Part shown: positions 45,283 through 52,812 of the stretch, in pieces | Numbering within the stretch: position 1 is the stretch's first letter | Layout of the letters: each line of letters starts with the position of its first letter | Assembly: GCF_902498995.1 (NCBI RefSeq) | Contig: NZ_CABVLY010000001.1 | Location: 124,001-188,000, forward strand | Origin: Burkholderia anthina | GTDB taxonomy: Bacteria > Pseudomonadota > Gammaproteobacteria > Burkholderiales > Burkholderiaceae | Reading direction: 5' to 3' | Length of the DNA: 64,000 nt | Notes under the pieces: generated by a model | What the model saw: only the letters and a program-made list of their open reading frames with translations | The model's database searches: none | What the model was told of the DNA's origin: nothing | Made by a program: the position numbers and the translations under genes

Positions 45283-46767
45283 ATGAATACCCGATTCCTT
45301 GCGCGCGGTGCCGTCGCGGTCGCCGTGGCGGCCGCCCTGTCCGCCGGCTATGTCGCAGGCACCCGCCGTGCCGATCCGCAGATCATCACGCCCGCGCAGG
45401 CGGCCGCGCTGATGCCGGCCGAGGCCGCGGCGAAGACCGGCATTCCCGATTTCTCCGGGCTGGTCGAAACCTACGGCCCGGCCGTCGTGAACATCAGCGC
45501 GAAGCATGTCGTGAAGCAGGTGTCGCGACGCGTGCAGCAGCCGCAGCTGCCGATGGATCCGAGCGATCCGTTCTACCAGTTCTTCAAGCACTTCTACGGC
45601 CAGGTGCCGGGCATGGGCGGCGACGCGCAGCCGGACGACCAGCCGAGCGCGAGCCTCGGCTCGGGTTTCATCATCAGCCCCGACGGGTACATTCTCACCA
45701 ACGCGCACGTGATCGACGGCGCGAACGTCGTGACGGTCAAGCTGACCGACAAGCGCGAGTACAAGGCGAAGGTCGTCGGCTCCGACAAGCAGTCCGACGT
45801 CGCGGTGCTGAAGATCGACGCGAGCGGCCTGCCGATCGTGAAGATCGGCGACCCGGCGCAGAGCAAGGTCGGCCAGTGGGTCGTCGCGATCGGTTCGCCG
45901 TACGGCTTCGACAACACGGTCACGTCGGGCATCATCAGCGCGAAGTCGCGCGCGCTGCCCGACGAGAACTACACGCCGTTCATCCAGACCGACGTGCCGG
46001 TGAATCCCGGCAACTCGGGCGGCCCGCTGTTCAACCTGCAGGGCGAGGTGATCGGCATCAACTCGATGATCTACTCGCAGACGGGCGGTTTCCAGGGCCT
46101 GTCGTTCGCGATCCCGATCAATGAGGCGATCAAGGTCAAGGACGAGCTCGTGAAGACGGGCCACGTGAGCCGCGGCCGCCTCGGCGTCGCCGTGCAGGGC
46201 CTCAACCAGACGCTCGCGAGCTCGTTCGGGCTGCAGAAGCCGGACGGCGCGCTCGTCAGCTCGGTCGACCCGAACGGCCCGGCCGCGAAGGCCGGCCTGC
46301 AGCCGGGCGACGTGATCCTGGCGGTGAACGGCTCGCCGGTTGCCGATTCCACGTCGCTGCCCGCGCAGATCGCGAACCTGAAGCCCGGCTCGAAGGCCGA
46401 CCTGCAGGTGTGGCGCGACAAGGCGAAGAAGTCGATCGCCGTGACGCTCGGCGCGATGACCGACGCGAAGCTGGCGTCGAACGACGGCAGCCCGGTCGAA
46501 CAGGGGCGCCTCGGCGTCGCGGTGCGTCCGCTCACGCCGCAGGAGCGCAGCGCCGACAACCTGTCGCACGGGCTGATCGTGCAGCAGGCCGGCGGTCCGG
46601 CTGCCAGCGCGGGCATCCAGCCCGGCGACGTGATCCTCGCGGTCAACGGCCGCCCGGTCACGAGCCCCGAGCAGTTGCGCGATGCGGTCAAGGGAGCAGG
46701 CAACAGTCTTGCTCTGTTGATTCAGCGCGATAATGCACAGATCTTCGTGCCGGTCGACCTGAGCTGA
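45283..46767 (+). CDS. Periplasmic serine protease, HtrA/DegP family (MucD-like)
   Basis: A 494-residue protease/chaperone for misfolded envelope proteins. N-terminal signal or anchor helix (residues 8-26), trypsin-like domain with His142 (LTNAHVID), Asp172 (KQSDVAVLK) and Ser245 (NPGNSGGPLF), and two PDZ domains (about 290-375 and 400-490). Overall pattern matches MucD/DegQ-type Do proteases. A GAGGAGGT ribosome site precedes the ATG. It follows a two-component operon and four CTTAAG-like boxes, suggesting direct control by that regulator in response to envelope stress. Confidence 0.94.
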   Translation: MNTRFLARGAVAVAVAAALSAGYVAGTRRADPQIITPAQAAALMPAEAAAKTGIPDFSGLVETYGPAVVNISAKHVVKQVSRRVQQPQLPMDPSDPFYQFFKHFYGQVPGMGGDAQPDDQPSASLGSGFIISPDGYILTNAHVIDGANVVTVKLTDKREYKAKVVGSDKQSDVAVLKIDASGLPIVKIGDPAQSKVGQWVVAIGSPYGFDNTVTSGIISAKSRALPDENYTPFIQTDVPVNPGNSGGPLFNLQGEVIGINSMIYSQTGGFQGLSFAIPINEAIKVKDELVKTGHVSRGRLGVAVQGLNQTLASSFGLQKPDGALVSSVDPNGPAAKAGLQPGDVILAVNGSPVADSTSLPAQIANLKPGSKADLQVWRDKAKKSIAVTLGAMTDAKLASNDGSPVEQGRLGVAVRPLTPQERSADNLSHGLIVQQAGGPAASAGIQPGDVILAVNGRPVTSPEQLRDAVKGAGNSLALLIQRDNAQIFVPVDLS

Positions 46768-46861
46768 CCGGCGGCCGTTGCGGGCCGGCCTGGCCGGCCC
46801 CGGCGGGCGCCGCCGTCGTTCGGCCCCGTGGTGCTGTGTTCCGACCCAAAAGGAGAGAGCC

Positions 46862-47299
46862 ATGCAATATCTACGCAACGTGTCCCGATTTGCCGTCGCC
46901 GCGGCGCTGGCCGCGGGCCTCGCAGCCGCCGCGACCGGCGCGTACGCGCAGTCGGACGGCTTGCCCGCAGCGAGCCAGCAGGGCGATGTGAGCTACGTGT
47001 CAGGCGGCATCGGCAAGGATCAATCGACGGCATTCGAGCGCAACGAGGCGGCGTGGCCGCTCGCGCTGCGCTTCACCGGCAAGGGCGGTGAATATCTGGC
47101 CGACGTCCACGTGCGGATCGTCGACGGCAAGAGCAACGAAGTGCTGAAGACGGACGCACGCGGGCCGTACATGCTCGTGAAGCTGCCGCCGGGGCACTAC
47201 ACCGTCCATGCGTCGTACCAGGGCAGCGACGAGTCGCGCGCGGTCACGGTCGGTTCGAAGGGCGGCGCGAAAGCGGCGTTCCAGTGGAGCGCCCAGTAA
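46862..47299 (+). CDS. Exported carboxypeptidase-regulatory-like domain protein
   Basis: A 145-residue exported protein with signal peptide MQYLRNVSRFAVAAALAAGLAAAATGAYA and a mature beta-sandwich resembling the carboxypeptidase regulatory-like (CarboxypepD_reg) fold: YLADVHVRIVDGKSNEVLKTDARGPYMLVKLPPGHYTVHASYQG in the standard order of strand, Gly-Pro turn and final strands. Such domains bind or shape envelope structures but have no enzymatic role. It lies 95 bases behind the HtrA protease gene with its own AAAAGGAGAG ribosome site and ends before a terminator. Function unknown. Confidence 0.8.
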   Translation: MQYLRNVSRFAVAAALAAGLAAAATGAYAQSDGLPAASQQGDVSYVSGGIGKDQSTAFERNEAAWPLALRFTGKGGEYLADVHVRIVDGKSNEVLKTDARGPYMLVKLPPGHYTVHASYQGSDESRAVTVGSKGGAKAAFQWSAQ

Positions 47300-47355
47300 A
47301 TTGTCGGCGCGGCCCCGTCCGGGGTCGCGCAATCGGACGAAGTTTCGCCCATAAT

Positions 47356-47390
47356 GAAAGCCACGGCTGCGTGCCGTGGCTTTTTCGTTT
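47356..47390 (+). terminator. Intrinsic terminator before the DUF427 gene
   Basis: Stem AAAGCCACGG / CCGTGGCTTT with a 7-base loop and a T run. Confidence 0.88.
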
Positions 47391-47433
47391 CCAGCGCCCG
47401 GCCTGCCCGCCGGGGCCGCCCGAAGGAGAAACG

Positions 47434-47787
47434 ATGTCCGATTCCCCTCGCCTCGAAATCGTGCCGAACCGCCATCGCGTGCGGGTGATTCATCGCGGCA
47501 TCACGTATGCCGATTCGCAGGGTGCGCTGACGGTGCGCGAAGCGGGTTTGCCGGACATTCACTATCTGCCGCGCGACGACGTCAATATGCGCCGGCTGGT
47601 GAAGTCGGGCGTCACGACGGCCTGTCCGTTGAAGGGTGAGGCCGTGCATTTCGATTTGCAGACCGAAGACGGCGTGATCGAGAACGCCGCATGGAGTTAC
47701 GAGGAACCGCGGGAGGCCGCGTCCGCGCTTGCGCACTACGTTGCCTTCGACGCCGCACGGATCGACAGTCTCGTCGAGACATCCTGA
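47434..47787 (+). CDS. DUF427 domain protein
   Basis: A 117-residue protein of the DUF427 family: RLEIVPNRHRVRVIHRGITYADSQGALTVREAG, LPDIHYLPRDDVNMRRLVKSGVTTACPLKGEAVHFD and a final AAWSYEEPREAASALAHYVAFDAARID, typical spacing and length. The family is widespread but unassigned; members bind small ligands in structural studies. A CGAAGGAGAAACG ribosome site precedes the ATG. A SRPBCC-type gene follows 28 bases later. Confidence 0.9.
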   Translation: MSDSPRLEIVPNRHRVRVIHRGITYADSQGALTVREAGLPDIHYLPRDDVNMRRLVKSGVTTACPLKGEAVHFDLQTEDGVIENAAWSYEEPREAASALAHYVAFDAARIDSLVETS

Positions 47788-47815
47788 TGCGGCACGCGTT
47801 CATCGGGGAGGCATC

Positions 47816-48526
47816 ATGGAACTGAACGACACGTTACGCGTACCGCTCGCGCCGGCGATCGTGCGGGACGCGCTCGAGGATCTCGCGCTGCTGCGGGCGA
47901 GCTTCGACCATTGCGAATCGTTCGTGAAGCTGCCGCACGGCGAGTTCGCGCTGACGATCACGGTGCCGCTCGGTCCGCTGCGCGCGCGCTACGACGTGCG
48001 CGCGCATTCGGCCGGCGAGCAGGGCGATGCGGAAGGGCGGCCGCGCCGCGTGCTCAACTTCAAGGCGCGGGCCGACGGCCTCGGGGCGCTGCGCGGTCAG
48101 GTCGAGCTCATGCTGCTGCCGGACGACGATGACGCCGATGCGACGCGCATCGACTACGTGGTGTGGGCGACCGCGAGCGGGCCGCTCGCCGAATTGCCGG
48201 CGCGGCAGATCGAGAACGCGCTGCGCGAATGGACCGACGATTTCTTCCGCGAATTCTGCGCGGTCGTGCAGGCGAAGCACGGACTCGTGCCGAACCGTGC
48301 GCGCCCGGGCCCGCAGCGTCGCCAGCACGTGTTCCTGCGGCCCGCGTCGATCATGGCCGCGACGAAGCGTCCGCTGCCGCCGCACGTGGGCGGCGCGCTG
48401 AGCGGTCGCGCCGCCAGTGCGCTCCATCATCGCGAATCCGGCCCGTTGCCCGTGTGGGTATGGGCGGCGATCATCGTGTTCGTCGCGCTGCTGCTTTACG
48501 CGGCGCGCTGGATCAACGGCGCCTGA
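47816..48526 (+). CDS. CoxG/SRPBCC-like protein with C-terminal membrane anchor
   Basis: A 236-residue protein. Residues 1-150 match the carbon monoxide dehydrogenase subunit G (CoxG) branch of the START/SRPBCC fold (VPLAPAIVRDALEDLALLRASFDHCESFVKLPHGEFALTITVPLGPLRARY, then VWATASGPLAELPARQIENALREWTDDFFREF), and a single C-terminal helix (VWVWAAIIVFVALLLYAARW) anchors it to the membrane, as in CoxG. No CO dehydrogenase genes are present here, so it likely serves another membrane-linked role. It follows the DUF427 gene closely and is probably co-transcribed. Confidence 0.8.
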   Translation: MELNDTLRVPLAPAIVRDALEDLALLRASFDHCESFVKLPHGEFALTITVPLGPLRARYDVRAHSAGEQGDAEGRPRRVLNFKARADGLGALRGQVELMLLPDDDDADATRIDYVVWATASGPLAELPARQIENALREWTDDFFREFCAVVQAKHGLVPNRARPGPQRRQHVFLRPASIMAATKRPLPPHVGGALSGRAASALHHRESGPLPVWVWAAIIVFVALLLYAARWINGA

Positions 48527-48571
48527 ACGCGCAGGCTGGTGGCCGGCCGCCGGCGGTTGCCGCGGCGGCCG

Positions 48572-49573
48572 CTACCGTCGCGCGTCGGTCCCGGCGCCGC
48601 GAAATTCCTTCCGATAGGCCGACGGCGACGTGCCGAGCGCGCCGGCGAAATGCTGGCGCAGCGACACGCTCGACCCGTACCCGGCCGCCTGCGCGATCGC
48701 ATCGATCGATTGTCCGGTGGTTTCCAGCAGATGCTGCGCGCGCGTGAGCCGCTCCGCCTGCAGCCACGCGGTGACGGTCGTGCCGGTGGCCTGGCGGAAA
48801 TGGCGCGTGAACGTGCGCCGGCTCATCAGCGCGCGGTCGGCGAGCGAATCGACGCTGTGCGCGACGTCCAGATGCGCGCGCACCCAGTCGAGCAGCGCCG
48901 CGAGCCGCGCGTCGCGCGGATGCGCGGCGACCGGCTGCGGCACGTATTGCGCCTGCCCGCCCTGGCGGTGCGGCGGGATCACGAGGCGGCGGGCGATCTG
49001 GTTCGCCGCGTCCGAGCCGAAGCGGCGGCGCACGACGTGCAGGCAGCAGTCGAGCCCCGCGGCCGTGCCGGCCGACGTCATCAGGTTGCCGTCGTCGACG
49101 TACAACACGTCGGGATCGAGCTTCACGCGCGGAAAGCGCTGCGCGAAATCGTCGGCCCACGCCCAGTGCGTCGTGGCCGGCCGCCCGTCGAGCAGCCCGG
49201 CCGCGGCGAGCACGTACGCGCCGAGGCACAGGCCGACGAGCTGCGCGCCGCGCGCGGCGGCTGCACGCACCGCGTCCAGCATCGCGTCGGGCGGCGCTTC
49301 GTCCGGGTCGCGCCATGCCGGCACGATCACGATGTCCGCGTCGTCGAGCGCATCGAGCCCGTACGGCGCGGTGATCGTGAAGCCGCCAGTCGTCGACAGC
49401 GGCCCGCGCTCGGCCGAGCACACGCGAAACTCGAACGCGGGCGTCGCGGCCGCATCGCGTTCCTTGCCGAACACGACGGACGGCACCGACAGGTGGAACG
49501 GGCTGATGCCGTCGTACGCGATCACGGCGACGACGGTCGGGGCAGGGGCAACGGGCGACGCAACGGCGCTCAT
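48572..49573 (-). CDS. GlxA family transcriptional regulator (DJ-1/PfpI plus AraC domains)
   Basis: A 333-residue regulator with the same layout as the one at 741: DJ-1 domain (about 12-190) with elbow cysteine in VGLCLGAYVLAAAGLLDG and THW motif, then an AraC-type DNA-binding domain (about 225-325) with ALMSRRTFTRHFRQATGTTV and AAGYGSSVSLRQHFAGALGTSPSAYRK. It is divergent from an isochorismatase-family hydrolase gene, its probable target. The promoter between them has a perfect inverted repeat of TGGCCCGATT. The ATG at 49573 is the only start that keeps the whole DJ-1 fold without overrunning that operator. Confidence 0.9.
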   Translation of the reverse strand: MSAVASPVAPAPTVVAVIAYDGISPFHLSVPSVVFGKERDAAATPAFEFRVCSAERGPLSTTGGFTITAPYGLDALDDADIVIVPAWRDPDEAPPDAMLDAVRAAAARGAQLVGLCLGAYVLAAAGLLDGRPATTHWAWADDFAQRFPRVKLDPDVLYVDDGNLMTSAGTAAGLDCCLHVVRRRFGSDAANQIARRLVIPPHRQGGQAQYVPQPVAAHPRDARLAALLDWVRAHLDVAHSVDSLADRALMSRRTFTRHFRQATGTTVTAWLQAERLTRAQHLLETTGQSIDAIAQAAGYGSSVSLRQHFAGALGTSPSAYRKEFRGAGTDARR

Positions 49574-49593
49574 GGCGGGCTCCGGGAGGGTGA

Positions 49594-49628
49594 TGGCCCG
49601 ATTCTATCGAAGAATGGCAATCGGGCCA
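49594..49628. promoter_or_regulatory. Inverted repeat of an AdpA-type site at the second GlxA locus
   Basis: TGGCCCGATT (49594-49603) is repeated in inverse orientation at 49619-49628 with a 15-base spacer. Each arm fits TGGCSNGWWY, the recognition sequence known for AdpA (DJ-1 plus AraC regulator of Streptomyces), at all ten positions. It lies between the regulator and the divergent hydrolase gene. Confidence 0.6.
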
Positions 49629-49725
49629 CTGTCCGCGTGCGCGGCACGATCCGACAATGCATCGCATCGCGCCGCCGGCCGCACCGTTCCGGAGCGGGGC
49701 GGCGCCGCCGAACCTGGAGCCAGCC

Positions 49726-50379
49726 ATGTCGAATGCCGCGTCGTCTTCCGCTTCCCGCCGTGCCCTTGTCGTGATCGATGTCCAGAACGAATACGTGACG
49801 GGCAACCTGCCGATCGAGTATCCGCCCGTCGACGTATCGCTCGCGAACATCGGCCGCGCGATCGACGCCGCGCATGCGGCCGGCGTGCCCGTGATCGTGG
49901 TCCGGCACGTCGCGCCGGCCGGCGCGCCGATCTTCGCGCCCGGCACGGACGGCGTCGCGCTGCACCCGGTCGTCGCCGGGCGGCCGTACGCGCACCTGAT
50001 CGAGAAGGCGCAGGCCAGCGCGTTCGCCGGCACCGACCTCGCCGCGTGGCTCGCGGCGCACGGCGTCGACACGCTCGCGGTCGCCGGCTACATGACGCAC
50101 AACTGCAACGCATCGACCGTCTATCACGCGGCGCACGCGGGGTTGAACGTCGAGTATCTGGCGGACGCAACCGGCGCGTTGCCTTACGGGAATGAAGCGG
50201 GCACGGTGAGCGCCGAGGAGATTCACCGCGCGTACACGGTGGTGTTCCAGTCGAATTTCGCGGCGGTGATGTCGACCGATGCGTGGATCGCCGGACTCGC
50301 CGGTGCGGCGATGCCCGGGCGCGATTCGGTGGCCGCGTCGAACCGGCGGGCCCGCGCGCAACGCGTGAAGGCGGCCTGA
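49726..50379 (+). CDS. Isochorismatase-family cysteine hydrolase
   Basis: A 217-residue cysteine hydrolase of the isochorismatase superfamily (nicotinamidase, ureidoacrylate hydrolase relatives). The catalytic Asp is in ALVVIDVQNEYVTGN, a Lys is in LIEKAQASAFAG, and the nucleophile Cys is in VAGYMTHNCNASTVYHAAHAG. Substrate unknown. The ATG at 49726 follows a GGAGCCAGCC site; an earlier in-frame ATG at 49657 would add 23 Pro-rich residues. Divergent from the GlxA-type regulator across the TGGCCCGATT dyad. Confidence 0.9.
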   Translation: MSNAASSSASRRALVVIDVQNEYVTGNLPIEYPPVDVSLANIGRAIDAAHAAGVPVIVVRHVAPAGAPIFAPGTDGVALHPVVAGRPYAHLIEKAQASAFAGTDLAAWLAAHGVDTLAVAGYMTHNCNASTVYHAAHAGLNVEYLADATGALPYGNEAGTVSAEEIHRAYTVVFQSNFAAVMSTDAWIAGLAGAAMPGRDSVAASNRRARAQRVKAA

Positions 50380-50500
50380 GCGAATCGGGGAGGGCAGGGG
50401 AAGCGAGCGGGCGGCGCGGTGCCGCCGCCCGTGCGCGGCCGGGACGATCGGCCGCCGATGACGATGAAACGGCGCGCATCGCGCCGTCGGCGGGCGGGCG

Positions 50501-51142
50501 TCAGTCGCCCATTTTCAGCATCGCGGGGCTGTAGCGCAGCATGTCGAAGCAGCCGTCGACGAGCTTTTCCGCATGCTGCTCGGCATCGATCTCGTCGGGC
50601 AGCATCAGCATGTCGCGCACGAAGCCGCTCACGAGCGTGTGCAGCATCAGCGTCGCGCGCCACGTGTCGAGCCGCTCGGGCAGCAGCTTGAGCCGCACGG
50701 CCACGGCGAGATCGGCGTCGATCGCATGCAGCGCCTCGCTCATCCCCGCGCGGTTGCGCTGCAATAATGGTTCCATATCGGCGACGTACTCGCACTTCAT
50801 GAACAGGATGCTGAACACGCGCCGCAGCTGCGAGTCGCGCTGCACGCCGAGCAGGCACCAGATCAGGATCTTGCGGATCTTGTCGAGCGGGTTGCCGCCG
50901 GGCGCGTCGAGCGGCATCGTCTTCAGTTCGTCGATCGGCAGAAACACGCGGTCGAACATCGCGTCGAACAGTTCGCTCTTGTTCGCGAAATGCCAGTAGA
51001 TCGCGCCGCGCGTCACGCCGGCGTGATGGGCGATGTCCGCGAGCGACGTGTGCGACACGCCTTTCTCGAAGAACACATGTTCGGCGGCATCGAGAATGCG
51101 GTTGCGCGTCTCGAGTGCCTCCTCCTTGGTGCGTCTGACCAT
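50501..51142 (-). CDS. bpeR: TetR-family repressor of the adjacent RND efflux operon
   Basis: A 213-residue TetR/AcrR regulator. The N-terminal helix-turn-helix reads KEEALETRNRILDAAEHVFFEKGVSHTSLADIAHHAGVTRGAIYWHFANKSELFDA, nearly identical in style to E. coli AcrR, and the C-terminal domain has the AcrR/MtrR drug-binding pattern (LIWCLLGVQRDSQLRRVFSILFMKCEYV). It is divergent from the efflux operon at bpeA, with an AcrR-type operator between the two. In Burkholderia pseudomallei the equivalent arrangement is bpeR next to bpeAB-oprB. The symbol rests on this layout. Confidence 0.85.
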   Translation of the reverse strand: MVRRTKEEALETRNRILDAAEHVFFEKGVSHTSLADIAHHAGVTRGAIYWHFANKSELFDAMFDRVFLPIDELKTMPLDAPGGNPLDKIRKILIWCLLGVQRDSQLRRVFSILFMKCEYVADMEPLLQRNRAGMSEALHAIDADLAVAVRLKLLPERLDTWRATLMLHTLVSGFVRDMLMLPDEIDAEQHAEKLVDGCFDMLRYSPAMLKMGD

Positions 51143-51274
51143 GTGCAGGCCTGAATGGGTCGATCGTAGGTGAATATAGGGTCTGCAACCCTCGTCGCTA
51201 TTGCGTGGAGCGGCTATGCTTGCGACTGGTAATAGTTCGTAAGACTGCGCAGTTGGCGGCGGGCGAGCGGGCTT

Positions 51275-51304
51275 TTTACATACATTCGTGAATGTATATA
51301 CAAT
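51275..51304 (+). promoter_or_regulatory. bpeA promoter with AcrR-type operator
   Basis: The dyad ATACATTCGTGAATGTAT (51280-51297, two 8-bp arms around GT) lies between a -35 (TTTACA, 51275) and a -10 (TACAAT, 51299). Except for one central base and the outer 3' end it equals the AcrR box of E. coli acrAB, which also sits between -35 and -10, so BpeR probably represses bpeAB-oprB from here. Confidence 0.85.
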
Positions 51305-51398
51305 ACCACCCTACGATCGAATGACCCAAGTGGCAATCAGTTAATATCCCACTCTGCTGATTCCCGCCCAAGTAACCGTCCGCAGTTCGCGGCATCTC

Positions 51399-51478
51399 GT
51401 CGGCACGGAGGTTTCGTGCCGACGTGCTGTATCCAGCAGTCCAGTAATTCAGGTGTTCGATCTGCGCCGCAAGGCGCA
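51399..51478 (+). other. Structured 5' leader of bpeA
   Basis: Within the roughly 230-base leader between the promoter and the bpeA ATG (51541) are three consecutive hairpins: a perfect 9-bp stem GTCGGCACG / CGTGCCGAC (51399-51423), TGCTG / CAGCA (51425-51438), and TGCGCC-GCAA-GGCGCA with a GNRA tetraloop (51463-51478). None has a T run. The rest of this 398-base gap between bpeR and bpeA holds the promoter and no gene. Confidence 0.5.
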
Positions 51479-51540
51479 TCCGTGTGGCGTTCCGCTCGGG
51501 CGCCGCACTTATTCCAATGGTTATACACAGAGGTCGCTCC

Positions 51541-52797
51541 ATGCGCGTCGAACGGGTTCCATACCGCTTACTCACTGTCGCGACGGCCGCCGTTTTCCTG
51601 GCCGCGTGCGGGAAAAAAGAATCGGCACCGCCGCCGCAAACGCCGGAAGTCGGCGTCGTCACAGTCCAGCCGCAAAACGTACCGGTCTTCACCGAACTGC
51701 CGGGCCGCACCAGCGCATTCCTCGTCGCGCAGGTCCGCGCGCGGGTCGACGGCATCGTGCTGCGCCGTGAATTCACCGAAGGCAGCGACGTGAAGGCCGG
51801 CCAGCGCCTCTACAAGATCGATCCGGCCCCGTACATCGCCGCGCTGAACAGCGCGAAGGCGACGCTGGCGAAGGCGCAGGCGAACCTCGTCACGCAGAAC
51901 GCGCTGGTCGCGCGCTACAAGGTGCTGGTGGCCGCGAACGCGGTCAGCAAGCAGGACTACGACAACGCGGTGGCCACGCAGGGCCAGGCCGCGGCGGACG
52001 TCGCGGCCGGCAAGGCGGCGGTCGACACCGCGCAGATCAACCTCGGCTATACGGATGTCGTGTCGCCGATCACCGGCCGCGTCGGCATTTCGCAGGTCAC
52101 GCCAGGCGCTTACGTGCAGGCGAGCCAGGCGACGCTGATGTCGACGGTGCAGCAGCTCGACCCGGTATATGTCGACCTGACGCAGTCGAGCCTCGACGGG
52201 CTGAAGCTGCGCCAGGACGTGCAGAGCGGCAAGCTGAAGACGAGCGGCCCGGGCGCGGCGAAGGTGTCGCTGATCCTGGAAGACGGCAAGACGTATTCGG
52301 AAGCCGGCAAGCTGCAGTTCTCGGACGTGACGGTCGACCAGACCACCGGTTCGGTGACCATCCGCGCGGTGTTCCCGAACCCGGGCCGCGTGCTGCTGCC
52401 GGGGATGTTCGTGCGGGCACGGATCGAGGAAGGCGTGAACGAGAACGCGTTCCTGGTGCCGCAGATCGGCGTCACGCATGACCAGAAGGGCCAGGCGATC
52501 GCGATGGTCGTGAACGCGAGCGACAAGGTCGAGTCGCATCCGCTGAAGACGAGCGGCATGCAGGGTCAGAACTGGATCGTCGAAGGCGGTCTGGAAGCGG
52601 GCGACCGCGTGATCGTGCAGGGTATCGACAAGGTGCGTCCGGGTGCGGCCGTGAAGGCTGTGCCGGCGCAGTTGCCGGCACCGGACGCAGCATCGGGTGC
52701 TGCCGCATCCGCCGCGCCGGCCGCCGCCGGTTCCGGTGCCGCCGCCGCATCGGGCGCTGCACCGGCGAGCGCCGCCGCTGCGTCGAGCGCGCAATAA
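51541..52797 (+). CDS. bpeA: RND efflux periplasmic adaptor (membrane fusion protein)
   Basis: A 418-residue lipoprotein adaptor of AcrA/MexA type. The lipobox is FLAACGKKE (Cys24), followed by the lipoyl/hairpin region (GRTSAFLVAQVRARVDGIVLRREFTEGSDVKAGQRLYKIDP), alpha-hairpin, and beta-barrel domain (RAVFPNPGRVLLPGMFVRARI). The C-terminus is an Ala/Ser/Pro-rich tail. It joins BpeB to OprB to span the envelope. The ATG at 51541 is the first start that gives the lipoprotein signal. First gene of the operon under the AcrR-type operator. Confidence 0.9.
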   Translation: MRVERVPYRLLTVATAAVFLAACGKKESAPPPQTPEVGVVTVQPQNVPVFTELPGRTSAFLVAQVRARVDGIVLRREFTEGSDVKAGQRLYKIDPAPYIAALNSAKATLAKAQANLVTQNALVARYKVLVAANAVSKQDYDNAVATQGQAAADVAAGKAAVDTAQINLGYTDVVSPITGRVGISQVTPGAYVQASQATLMSTVQQLDPVYVDLTQSSLDGLKLRQDVQSGKLKTSGPGAAKVSLILEDGKTYSEAGKLQFSDVTVDQTTGSVTIRAVFPNPGRVLLPGMFVRARIEEGVNENAFLVPQIGVTHDQKGQAIAMVVNASDKVESHPLKTSGMQGQNWIVEGGLEAGDRVIVQGIDKVRPGAAVKAVPAQLPAPDAASGAAASAAPAAAGSGAAAASGAAPASAAAASSAQ

Positions 52798-52812
52798 CAG
52801 GGAGCCTGTTTC

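Noticed and set aside
51321..51344. A seven-codon open frame (MTQVAIS) in the bpeA leader that could be a leader peptide
   Set aside because: It has no Shine-Dalgarno sequence and no run of regulatory codons; chance occurrence is likely, though it would be worth revisiting if attenuation is shown.
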